Shown here one piece after another: positions 1-7,628 of a DNA stretch of 40,681 bases. Source of the DNA: an uncultured Eubacteriales bacterium (GTDB lineage: Bacteria > Bacillota > Clostridia > Lachnospirales > Lachnospiraceae); the NCBI GenBank assembly GCA_900316115.1, contig ONBN01000015.1:1-40681 (forward strand), in the 5' to 3' direction. The stretch's first letter is position 1, and each line of letters opens with the position of its first letter. The notes under the pieces are model-generated. The model worked only from the letters and a program-made list of their open reading frames with translations. It made no database searches and was not told the DNA's origin. Both the position numbers and the translations under genes were made by a program.

Positions 1-138
1 GGTTTGCGTAAGTTTACTGTCGGAATAAATGGGTTAGAGTTCACCCTGGATGCTCAGATAAAGTATCTGGCGTAGATTTCTTATTCCAACTCTACTTCAT
101 TATTCGCTTTTTTACAAGACCCTTATGGGGCACAATCA

Positions 139-271
139 TACTTAGGTCTGCTTGGCTGCGCTTTTAGGCTGTGTACCGGATCCTGTCAAGAGTGTGTAAC
201 ACCGCTTTGCGGCTAAAGCTCTTGACAGGATTCGGTCCGCAGCCTTTTTGGTAATCAAGCAGACCTAAGTA
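139..271. repeat. Large nested inverted repeat inside the IS, downstream of the transposase
   Basis: Outer arms 139-154 and 256-271 are perfect 16-bp inverted repeats. Inner arms 166-193 and 218-245 pair over 28 positions with four mismatches, mostly tolerable as wobble. The loop carries a small CCGC/GCGG hairpin at 202-212. As RNA or single-stranded DNA this would fold into one long three-tier stem. It lies 3' of the transposase (minus strand), so it could protect or terminate the transposase mRNA or be recognised during transposition. Neither role is shown by the sequence. Confidence 0.8.
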
Positions 272-294
272 TCTCTGTGGCATTTTCCTCTTTC

Positions 295-1773
295 TCATAA
301 TCCCCATATATGTTCATTGAAAAATACTTTTTTCTTTGTCTGCATGCTCACACTGTGAGTCATTGCTTCCACGTATTTCCCAAGCATACCATGGCGGCAT
401 TTTTCACTTTGTATGATGTCTCCTGGAAATATTGACTTCTCTTCACATCCCGCGGCTTTCGGCAACTCTGTTTTCTGATATCTCACCAGTTCCAACATAT
501 CTCCGCCGTTATAATAATAAGCTCTTAACTCGGCCATTTTCCCTGCTCCCGTCCGGCTCCATCCCATCGGACGCGAACTCATTCTGGATGACAGTATGTG
601 ACTTACATGTCCTTCTGTGCTGCTTCCTATCACTCCTTCTTTACGGAGCAGTCTGATTCTTGCGGCTCCCCAGTTATTCAGTATATAATCTCGGTTTTGC
701 TCCAGTCGCATTGTTCCTGATTCTATACGTTCCTCTGGCAAAGCATTTTTCAGTCTCTCTACTACTTCGACCAGGTCGGCTTTTGTTCCATTACGGATCG
801 CTTTTCTCAATTCTCTGAGGGCATCATCTGCACTGTCTTTCATATGGCTGATCATTTTCATCAGATATTTTTGCAAATGGAATTCATCTAATACATAAGT
901 TACCCCCTTGATCCGGGTCTTTGCTGTTTCTATCCATCCGCCTCCGTCTGCATTCAGATAGATCTTTTTCACCTTTTCCAGGTCATAATGAGACGCGATA
1001 TACTCATATATTTCATCCCAGAATGCTTCATTATCCTTTCCGTCGCATACTCTGCAGAAATATCGTGGGTTGATCAGCCTGTATCGTTTGCTCTGTGGTG
1101 CTTCCGGCTCTACTCCTTCATGCACATACACCAGTTTTGTGATCAGACAGTTATTCTTCTGTCCATTGCCGGTCTCTTTCAGATCCCCCTTATGTTCCTG
1201 AAACTGGAGTGACACATGGTCTTCATCAGCCTCTATATACAGATATTCAACTTCCTTTTTCTGTTCAGGTATTTCGGTATTCTTCGGAAACTTCAGTTTA
1301 TGAAGCTTTGTTTTTACAGTTTGCTTACTTACAGCTCCTTCCAGACTGCTTTCTTCTCCACCTCTGCGGTAGGATGTCTGTACCGACTCTTCCAGCATTG
1401 CCGCCACTGCATCCTCTGTCATTCTTTCATGCTTTTCTAATCCAAGGATCCTATCCAACAGATACTCTCGTTCACCTGTCTCTCTGTTTATAAACAGGGT
1501 CTTCGTAAAATATACCGTCCCAAGAGATGTGACCAGCTGTTTAGGCTGATCTTTTTCAACATACCATCCGGTTGTTCTTTTCCCACTGTCTTTCAGCTGC
1601 TGATTCATCTGTTCCAGGGACTCCTGGATCATAAGGAGACCAACCTTATGCAGTTCCCGAGTAATGCCTTTGACGTACTCTGCTATCTTATCCGGATGTT
1701 TATAAAAATCATCCTCTAATTTTTCAAAAATGCTAATGCTTTCTTCTGCGAAATGTTTTATACTCTTAACCAT
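295..1773 (-). CDS. ISLre2-family transposase
   Basis: Transposase of about 492 residues resembling the ISLre2 (UPF0236) family. It has the conserved blocks expected of that family: a central acidic segment (EADEDHVSLQ), then LNADGGGWI, LDEFHLQKYL, and near the C-terminus GSSTEGHVSHILSSRMSSRP. The family's normal length is about 450-500 residues, so the gene looks intact and probably active. ATG at 1773 is preferred over an upstream GTG at 1782 because the AAAGGTAGG ribosome binding site is then better spaced. A 10-bp inverted repeat (1774-1783 with 1833-1842) covers the bases just upstream of this ATG. Family identification rests on recognised motifs, not on a search. Confidence 0.9.
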   Translation of the reverse strand: MVKSIKHFAEESISIFEKLEDDFYKHPDKIAEYVKGITRELHKVGLLMIQESLEQMNQQLKDSGKRTTGWYVEKDQPKQLVTSLGTVYFTKTLFINRETGEREYLLDRILGLEKHERMTEDAVAAMLEESVQTSYRRGGEESSLEGAVSKQTVKTKLHKLKFPKNTEIPEQKKEVEYLYIEADEDHVSLQFQEHKGDLKETGNGQKNNCLITKLVYVHEGVEPEAPQSKRYRLINPRYFCRVCDGKDNEAFWDEIYEYIASHYDLEKVKKIYLNADGGGWIETAKTRIKGVTYVLDEFHLQKYLMKMISHMKDSADDALRELRKAIRNGTKADLVEVVERLKNALPEERIESGTMRLEQNRDYILNNWGAARIRLLRKEGVIGSSTEGHVSHILSSRMSSRPMGWSRTGAGKMAELRAYYYNGGDMLELVRYQKTELPKAAGCEEKSIFPGDIIQSEKCRHGMLGKYVEAMTHSVSMQTKKKVFFNEHIWGL

Positions 1774-1842
1774 AGAGAACACCTACCTTTGTTTGTATTT
1801 TGTTTGAGCGCTAAATACTTTATCACAAAAGTGGTGTTCTCT
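1774..1842 (-). promoter_or_regulatory. Inverted repeat in the transposase mRNA leader
   Basis: AGAGAACACC at 1774-1783 and GGTGTTCTCT at 1833-1842 are perfect inverted repeats. In a minus-strand transcript entering from outside the element they would form a stem ending immediately 5' of the ATG and hold the ribosome binding site in the loop. Some IS elements use such a fold to block translation from read-through transcripts. The role here is inferred. Confidence 0.5.
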
Positions 1843-1883
1843 TTTTCATTTATTTAATTTTCCGACAAAAACTTTACGCTAGC

Positions 1884-3002
1884 TTAAAGCAGCAGGTCGA
1901 TGATCTGCTGTATATTTTCTGAAGTTCCGGTGAAAAACCAGAAATCCAAATCCATATATCCGTTACCACAGTCCGGGTATCCGAAGGTAGTGCTGGTTGT
2001 TTCAAGCTCTGCGAAACCATCGCTGCTGGTATCGTTCATATAGATAAAAAGAGAACAGCCGGTTTGTCCGGGGGCATCAGAAGGCTCTTTGATATACGGA
2101 TCAGAAGGATTGTTGTAATAGTTTCGTATCAGCAGTGTCCATTGATCTTCGGAAAGCTTTAACAGATATCCCACTCTTCCATGAGTCTGATAAGCCTTAA
2201 AGCCTATTTTATGTTCTTCATGGGAATGAACCTTTACTTTGGCAAGTCCATTTTCAAAGGACAGTACATTTCCAGAGGAAGGAGCATAGTAGTCCACATA
2301 GTCCAGAGTTTTTCCATGATAAGGGATCAGGAAGGTTCCACCTGGACGTACCTGAAAAAGATCCCAGATTTCCAGAAGTATTGGAGCGCCTGGCGTAAAA
2401 TCTTCCAGATAGATATGCTCCTGGAAACCACAATAGGAAACCTTTGGAACCAGATCGGAAAAAACGCAGGATGCCGAAAGAGGATTTGAGAGCGGACGGA
2501 TCTGGCGCCGGATATGAAAGCGCTTATGTTTCCAACTGGATTCATATAAATCTGCCTGAAGCATGGAACTGAGTTCGATCAGTTCAGGTGTCTCCCTGGA
2601 AATATGATAGTCTGCAGGATCAATGCCTGGCTGTACAGTGTAGGATTCTTTAAAGTGCTTCCTGGATTTTGTGAAAAAAGGAAATTCAGGAGCGATCCAG
2701 ACCCTGTCACCGCCCATATCCCAGTTTCCTGCATGGAAAAAGTCATCAAAAGAAGGACTTTTAGGATATTTACTGTTGATCCATGTAAGAGGAACCGAAG
2801 AATCCGAGATATATGGACCAAAGATACGACAGCCATCCTCCTGGATCAGTATTTTGTGTCTGGAATCCAGGGGGAATTCCCGGAAGCTTTTCTGACTTTT
2901 TTTCAAAAACTTTTTCAGATTTCCTATCATAATCTCTTTTGTTGAGGATTTCTTTTGTTCTGTGCCATTGCCAGGTGGCATGCTGCTGATGGTTTCATTC
3001 AT
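1884..3002 (-). CDS. Uncharacterised protein, possibly DUF6786 / mutarotase-like
   Basis: Protein of about 372 residues starting at ATG 3002, preceded by GAAAGGA. An upstream in-frame start at 3059 lacks a ribosome binding site. No signal peptide or membrane segment is seen. The body is rich in aromatic residues and beta-type sequence. A block reading NWDMGGDRVWIAPE about residues 90-105 recalls DUF6786-type proteins, which I associate tentatively with the galactose-mutarotase-like fold. It is divergently placed from the rhamnose operon and shares its repeat-rich promoter region, so a sugar-related role is possible. The IS ends about 4 bp from its stop codon, so the extreme C-terminus may have been altered. 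The function is unknown. Confidence 0.7.
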   Translation of the reverse strand: MNETISSMPPGNGTEQKKSSTKEIMIGNLKKFLKKSQKSFREFPLDSRHKILIQEDGCRIFGPYISDSSVPLTWINSKYPKSPSFDDFFHAGNWDMGGDRVWIAPEFPFFTKSRKHFKESYTVQPGIDPADYHISRETPELIELSSMLQADLYESSWKHKRFHIRRQIRPLSNPLSASCVFSDLVPKVSYCGFQEHIYLEDFTPGAPILLEIWDLFQVRPGGTFLIPYHGKTLDYVDYYAPSSGNVLSFENGLAKVKVHSHEEHKIGFKAYQTHGRVGYLLKLSEDQWTLLIRNYYNNPSDPYIKEPSDAPGQTGCSLFIYMNDTSSDGFAELETTSTTFGYPDCGNGYMDLDFWFFTGTSENIQQIIDLLL

Positions 3003-3072
3003 TGTAATGTTCGTCCTTTCTGCGATAGATGTAAACCAGTGCTGTTTACAGGTTATCAATCATGTTCTTTAG

Positions 3073-3246
3073 AATATTGGAAAAAACAATTTATGCATTG
3101 GATTATATATGAAACACAGAAAATAATAAATGGAAAAACGAAAGAAATTCTATAAAAAATATAAAATCTCCAATATTAACAAAAATACAACTGCAATATT
3201 ATGTAAAAATATTGGAAAAAACATGTTGATATGTTGGAAAAACCAA
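3073..3246. promoter_or_regulatory. Repeated TTGGAAAAA motifs in the divergent promoter region (candidate operators)
   Basis: The 16-mer AATATTGGAAAAAACA occurs identically at 3073-3088 and 3208-3223, and a variant (ATGTTGGAAAAACCAA) at 3231-3246. CCAATATT at 3170-3177 is the inverse of AATATTGG at 3208-3215. The last two copies flank or overlap the -35/-10 spacer of the rhamnose promoter, as expected for operator sites. The DeoR-family protein encoded at 6824-7609 is the obvious candidate ligand, by inference. Confidence 0.5.
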
Positions 3247-3254
3247 TATATAAT
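3226..3254 (+). promoter_or_regulatory. Sigma-A-type promoter of the rhamnose operon
   Basis: TTGATA at 3226-3231, a 17-bp spacer and a perfect TATAAT at 3249-3254, about 50 bp before the GTG of the ATPase gene. The spacer contains one copy of the TTGGAAAAA repeat. Confidence 0.7.
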
Positions 3255-3305
3255 TGAATTCAAGAAATGAGGCAAGCAAAAACGAAAAATAATGGAGGAA
3301 GTAAT

Positions 3306-4793
3306 GTGGATGAACCTATTTTGAAAATGCAGGGAATTGAAAAAAGGTTTCCAGGGGTTATAGCACTTCATAATGCTTCATTGAATGTACGGAAAGGTCA
3401 GATCATGGCTTTGCTGGGAGAAAACGGAGCTGGTAAAAGTACATTAATGAAGGTCTTGACAGGTGTTTATAAAAGAGATGGCGGAACCATTGTCTACAAA
3501 GGAAAGCAGGTGGAATACCAGAATACCAGGCAGGCCATGGACGACGGGATCGCCATTATCCATCAGGAGCTTACCCTGGTTCCAAAGATGACGATCTACG
3601 AAAATATTTTTATGGGAAGTGAAAAGACCAAGGGCCTGGGAATAGCAGACAAAAAGTACATGATACAGAAAAGCCGGGAACTGCTTCATACATTGAATAT
3701 GGATCTGAATCCGGAAAAAAGAATTGAAACATTGTCCATTGCCCAACAGCAGATGGTTGAAATCGCAAAAGTGCTTTTATATGATGCTCAGGTGATCGTT
3801 ATGGACGAGCCCACAGATGTGCTTCCGGATGAAGAAGTGGAAAGCCTGTTCCGTGTACTTGAGGATCTGAAAAAAAGAGGCAAGGCCATTATTTATATCA
3901 GCCACCGTCTGAAAGAGATCTTCCAGATCTGTGACATGGTAACAGTGATGAGGGACGGAGAATTTATCGGGGAGAAACCGGTGAGTGAGATCACCAATGA
4001 GTCACTAGTAAGCATGATGGTGGGAAGAAAGCTGGATGAACAGTTTCCGCATGTGGAAGTACAAAAGGGTGAAGAAGTTCTGAAGGTGGAGCAGATTTCC
4101 AACGAATATGTGCATAACATTTCTCTTTCCGTACATGCCGGTGAAATCGTAGGGATCGTAGGGCTGGTAGGAGCAGGCAGGACGGAACTTGCAAAGACCA
4201 TATACGGCTGTTATCCATATCAGGAAGGCCAGGTCAGTGTGAAGAACCGGAAAGTGCCAAAGGGTTCTATCAAACAGGCGATCCATTCAGGAATCTATTA
4301 CATGACAGAGGACAGGAAAAGAGACGGTCTTGTGATGCTTCTGGATGTGCGGACGAATATGACCCTGTCTTCCCTGAAAAAAATCTCTCGCTGTTTTACG
4401 GTACTGAAAAAAACAGAGAAAGAAGCTGCCGAAGATTTCAGGCAGAGAACCAGGGTAAAAACCCCGTCCATTTTTCAGCTTGTACGGAACCTGTCAGGTG
4501 GCAACCAGCAGAAGGTGATCCTTGCAAAGGCACTGATGACAGAGCCGGATGTACTGATCCTGGACGAACCTACAAGAGGGATTGATGTAGGGGCAAAAAA
4601 AGAAATATACAATCTGATCAATGAACTGAAAGACAAGAATAAGGCAATTGTGATCATTTCCTCAGAGATGCCGGAGATCCTGGGAATGAGTGACCGGATC
4701 ATCGTTATGAACGAAGGCTGTATCAAAGGGGAATTGTCCAGGCAGGAAGCTTCTCAGGAAAAGATCATGCATATGATCCTGGATCAGGCATGA
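3306..4793 (+). CDS. Sugar ABC transporter, duplicated ATP-binding subunit (probably rhamnose)
   Basis: RbsA/MglA-type ATPase of 495 residues with two ATP-binding domains. It powers uptake of a monosaccharide through the permease encoded next. Domain 1 has Walker A GENGAGKST (about residue 40), signature LSIAQQQM (about 145) and Walker B VIVMDEPTD (about 165). Domain 2 has the degenerate GLVGAGRTE, signature LSGGNQQK and LILDEPTRG. GTG at 3306 is chosen because GGAGGA lies 6 bp upstream; an in-frame ATG at 3267 has no such site and gives a non-homologous N-terminus. The D-loop of domain 1 reads EPTDVLPDEE rather than the usual EPTDALTD. L-rhamnose specificity is inferred from the downstream catabolic genes. 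Confidence 0.9.
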   Translation: MDEPILKMQGIEKRFPGVIALHNASLNVRKGQIMALLGENGAGKSTLMKVLTGVYKRDGGTIVYKGKQVEYQNTRQAMDDGIAIIHQELTLVPKMTIYENIFMGSEKTKGLGIADKKYMIQKSRELLHTLNMDLNPEKRIETLSIAQQQMVEIAKVLLYDAQVIVMDEPTDVLPDEEVESLFRVLEDLKKRGKAIIYISHRLKEIFQICDMVTVMRDGEFIGEKPVSEITNESLVSMMVGRKLDEQFPHVEVQKGEEVLKVEQISNEYVHNISLSVHAGEIVGIVGLVGAGRTELAKTIYGCYPYQEGQVSVKNRKVPKGSIKQAIHSGIYYMTEDRKRDGLVMLLDVRTNMTLSSLKKISRCFTVLKKTEKEAAEDFRQRTRVKTPSIFQLVRNLSGGNQQKVILAKALMTEPDVLILDEPTRGIDVGAKKEIYNLINELKDKNKAIVIISSEMPEILGMSDRIIVMNEGCIKGELSRQEASQEKIMHMILDQA

Positions 4794-4808
4794 GGAAAGG
4801 TGTGGAAA

Positions 4809-5774
4809 ATGAGTAAAAGTAAAAAAGAATATATCAAAATATTGGGAAGATACAGAATGTTCCTGATTCTGATTCTTGCAGCAGTGATCCTGGGAATCAT
4901 AGAACCAAAGTTTTTAACAGTATCAAATTTTTCCAATATTTTCAAACAGATTGCAACAAATGCCATTCTTGCAGCAGGAATGACCTTTGTAATCCTTACA
5001 GGAGGAATTGATATTTCTGTAGGAGCAACCCTGGCTTTTGTGGGGGCAGTTACCATTAACATGATCGGAAGCGGTGTGAATCTTGGGATTACCCTGATCG
5101 CAGGTCTGGCATTTGGAGCAGCGATAGGTGCGTTTAATGGTATTTTCGTGTCACAGATGCAGCTTCAGCCTATGATCGTTACATTGGCTACGCAGTCTAT
5201 TTTCCGGGGTCTTACCTATATCATTACAAAAGGCTCTCCTATTCCGCTTGATCTTTCTTTAAAAAGCGGACAAGGATATAAATGGATCTATGGAGGTCTG
5301 ATAGCGAATTCTATCCCATTTTCTTTTGTACTGGTATTTTTTGTATACATAGTTTCTTACTATCTGCTTAACAAAGCAACTTATGAAAGACATATTTATG
5401 CGGTAGGAGGTAGTGAGGAAGCTGCAAAACTTTCCGGAATCAATACAAAACTGACAATGATACTGGCATATGTGGCCTGTGGGGTAATGGCGGCAATTGC
5501 TGGGATCATCATATCTGCCGGAGTGGCATCCGCACAGCCTAATGCAGGTGAAACATATGAAATGGATGCAATTGCAGCCGTTGTAATCGGCGGTACATCA
5601 TTACGAGGAGGGGAGGGACATGTTGGATTTACCATTATAGGTGCCATTATCATCGGAATGTTGAATAATTTTCTAAATCTGATGGGTGTGGATACCTATT
5701 ATCAGGTAGTTGTAAAGGGTGTGGTAATTCTTTTGGCAGTATTGGCAGATGCAAAAACGGGGAAAAAGGCATAA
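4809..5774 (+). CDS. Sugar ABC transporter permease, RbsC-like
   Basis: Hydrophobic protein of about 321 residues of the ribose/xylose/arabinose/galactoside permease family (RbsC type), with about eight to ten membrane segments. Typical family features are GMTFVILTGGIDISVG (about residues 60-75), the cytoplasmic loop containing VGGSEEAAKLSGI, and AIAAVVIGGTSLRGGEG. ATG 4809 is preferred, 9 bp after AGGAAAGG; an upstream GTG at 4800 abuts that site. It follows the ATPase gene by 15 bp. Only one permease gene is present, so it presumably forms a homodimer in the transporter. Confidence 0.9.
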   Translation: MSKSKKEYIKILGRYRMFLILILAAVILGIIEPKFLTVSNFSNIFKQIATNAILAAGMTFVILTGGIDISVGATLAFVGAVTINMIGSGVNLGITLIAGLAFGAAIGAFNGIFVSQMQLQPMIVTLATQSIFRGLTYIITKGSPIPLDLSLKSGQGYKWIYGGLIANSIPFSFVLVFFVYIVSYYLLNKATYERHIYAVGGSEEAAKLSGINTKLTMILAYVACGVMAAIAGIIISAGVASAQPNAGETYEMDAIAAVVIGGTSLRGGEGHVGFTIIGAIIIGMLNNFLNLMGVDTYYQVVVKGVVILLAVLADAKTGKKA

Positions 5775-5795
5775 AAATGTAAAGGAGAAGGTAAT

Positions 5796-6734
5796 ATGAA
5801 TAAAAAATTAATGAAAAAACTTACAGCAATCGGTGTTGCAGCAGCAATGGCAGTTCCATGTGGAGCAGTGATGGCAGAGGAAAGCAAGGATACAGAGAAA
5901 AAGGATGTTCTGATCGGTCTTCTTGTTTATAATGACAAAAACGAATTTATCCAGAAGCTGATTGATGGTGCTCAGAAAAAATGTGATGAATACGGATACG
6001 AACTTGTGGAGTATGGCGCTGATAAGGATGCTGCAAAAGAAATGACCAATATGGAAGATCTTCTGTCATTGAATCCGGATGTGATCCTTTATAATCCAGT
6101 GGATTCTGATGCGGCAGGAGCAACTCTTGCACTTGCCAATGATGCCGGGATTCCGGTTATCACTGTTGACCGTGTGGCAAATTCAGGAGAGGTGATCTCC
6201 CATCTTGCATCTGACAATGTATATGGAGGGAAGATCGCAGGAGAGTACATTGCAGAACAGCTTGGCGATGATGGTGGCGAAGTGGTAGAGATCCAGGGAC
6301 AGGCCGGAACCTCCGCAGCCCGTGACAGAGGACAGGGCTTCCATGAAGCGGTTGATGATGTGGAAGGTATTGATGTAGTTGTCAGTGATATTGGTAATTG
6401 GGATAAAGCAGAAGGTATGACCATTATGGAAAATGCACTGCAGGCACATCCAGATATTAAAGCTGTATTTGCCCACAATGACACAATGGCAATGGGTGCA
6501 ATGGAAGCATGCCAGGCAGCCGGAAGAGAAGATATTGTGATTGTGGGTTTTGATGCAGATGATGATGCTGTTCAGGCAGTAAAAGACGGAAAACTGGCAG
6601 GAACGGTAGCACAGCAGCCGGAACTTATGGGAACTGGCGGAGTGGATCTGGCTCATGATTATCTGGAAGGAAAAGAGATTGAAAAATCTACTGCTATTGA
6701 AGTAACTCTGATCACCAAAGATACAGCAGAATAA
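5796..6734 (+). CDS. Sugar ABC transporter substrate-binding protein, RbsB-like
   Basis: Periplasmic-binding-protein-like protein of 312 residues (Peripla_BP_4 / RbsB group) that should capture the sugar outside the membrane. The signal peptide spans residues 1-29 (KKLMKK, hydrophobic stretch, likely cut after VMA). The mature protein has the usual two-lobe pattern: VLIGLLVYNDKNEF, DVILYNPVDSDAAG, IPVITVDR, EIQGQAGTSAARDRGQGF and AVFAHNDTMAMGAMEA. Unlike most Gram-positive binding proteins it lacks a canonical lipobox; the only nearby cysteine is in AVPCGA, where proline occupies the -1 position. It may be anchored another way or the lipobox may be atypical. It ends the transporter cassette, 86 bp before the regulator gene. 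Confidence 0.9.
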   Translation: MNKKLMKKLTAIGVAAAMAVPCGAVMAEESKDTEKKDVLIGLLVYNDKNEFIQKLIDGAQKKCDEYGYELVEYGADKDAAKEMTNMEDLLSLNPDVILYNPVDSDAAGATLALANDAGIPVITVDRVANSGEVISHLASDNVYGGKIAGEYIAEQLGDDGGEVVEIQGQAGTSAARDRGQGFHEAVDDVEGIDVVVSDIGNWDKAEGMTIMENALQAHPDIKAVFAHNDTMAMGAMEACQAAGREDIVIVGFDADDDAVQAVKDGKLAGTVAQQPELMGTGGVDLAHDYLEGKEIEKSTAIEVTLITKDTAE

Positions 6735-6745
6735 TCAGAAAAAAT

Positions 6746-6798
6746 GGTTGCTTTTCTGTTTTATTTAGATTACCTTAAAAAAAGACAACCAGTATAAT
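6746..6798 (+). promoter_or_regulatory. Weak hairpin and possible internal promoter between transporter and regulator
   Basis: GGTTG..TTTT (from 6746) can pair with AAAAGACAACC (up to about 6790) but has no good U-tract. TATAAT at 6793-6798 is a fine -10 with only a poor -35 (TTACCT, 6770-6775, 17-bp spacer). This could let the regulator and catabolic genes be expressed separately from the transporter. Confidence 0.35.
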
Positions 6799-6823
6799 AT
6801 ACAGCGTAAACAGGAGGCGTATG

Positions 6824-7609
6824 ATGAATAAAACAGAAAGGCACCAGGTGATCCTGGATTATATGCATAAAAATGGCAAAAAGGGAGAAATTGAGGATCT
6901 TGTAAAAACCTGTGGTGTGACAAATGAAACCATCCGGAAAGATCTGATCCAGCTGGAAAAAAAGAATCTGGTAAGGAGGATTCTGGGAGGAGCAGTACTG
7001 GTAGAAGAATTTGATGAAAAACCGTTTAATAACCGTTACTGGGAAAAGCTGGATTTGAAAAATCAGATTGCAACAGTAGCAGTTTCGCTGATTAACGACA
7101 GAGATTTTATTGCACTGGATTCAGGGACTACCACATTCTGTCTGGCAAAAAAGCTTCAGAAGAATGTTACAGTGCTGACCAATTCATTGGATATTGCTCG
7201 TGAGCTTGCTGTGGCAGAGGGAGTCAGATGCTTTGTAGCTGGTGGAGAACTGAGGGAAAGAAATATGTCTATGACAGGGGAAACAACGGAAAAGATCGTT
7301 GGAAGCTACAGGGTAAGTAAATGCTTTCTTACCAGTGAAGGAGTAGGACTTGGATATGGGATGATGGATGCTCATGAGTCTGAAAGCAGGGTAAAACGGG
7401 CAATGATGTCTGCTGCAGAGAAGATTTACCTTCTTGCAGACCATACCAAGTTTTCTATTCTTACGCCTATTGTAACAGCGCCGCTGGAAAGACTGACGGG
7501 AATTATTACAGATTCCCAGATTGATCCGAAAATCGTAAATGCATATGAAAAAGCCGGGATACCAATGATCGTTGCAGATCCAGATGGAAGTGAAAAACAG
7601 CTGGAATAG
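6824..7609 (+). CDS. DeoR-family transcriptional regulator
   Basis: Regulator of 261 residues. The N-terminal winged helix-turn-helix covers residues 5-58 (VILDYMHKNGKKGEIEDL, VTNETIRKDLIQLEKK, LVRRILGGAV), the HTH_DeoR pattern. The C-terminal sugar-phosphate-sensing domain has DSGTTTFCLAKKL, VLTNSLDIA and ADHTKF. Such proteins usually repress catabolic operons until a phosphorylated sugar binds; rhamnulose-1-phosphate would be the natural inducer here. ATG at 6824 lies 6 bp from AGGAGG; the adjacent ATG at 6821 is also possible. It sits between the transporter and enzyme genes and is the likely controller of the repeats at 3073-3246. Confidence 0.9.
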   Translation: MNKTERHQVILDYMHKNGKKGEIEDLVKTCGVTNETIRKDLIQLEKKNLVRRILGGAVLVEEFDEKPFNNRYWEKLDLKNQIATVAVSLINDRDFIALDSGTTTFCLAKKLQKNVTVLTNSLDIARELAVAEGVRCFVAGGELRERNMSMTGETTEKIVGSYRVSKCFLTSEGVGLGYGMMDAHESESRVKRAMMSAAEKIYLLADHTKFSILTPIVTAPLERLTGIITDSQIDPKIVNAYEKAGIPMIVADPDGSEKQLE

Positions 7610-7628
7610 ACAGAAAGGATAGGAACGA

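Larger units (their letters stand above)
6..1879 (-). mobile_element. ISLre2-family insertion sequence, nearly complete
   Basis: Imperfect terminal inverted repeats bound the transposase gene: positions 6-23 and the reverse complement of 1862-1879 both begin GCGTAA and end TGTCGG, agreeing at 14 of 18 positions. The exact outer ends may lie a few bases further out. The target-site duplication cannot be checked because the left flank is missing from the window. Between the transposase stop and the left end is a large nested stem-loop (139-271). The right end sits only about 4 bp from the stop codon of the neighbouring gene. The size of about 1.9 kb is in line with ISLre2 elements. Confidence 0.8.
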
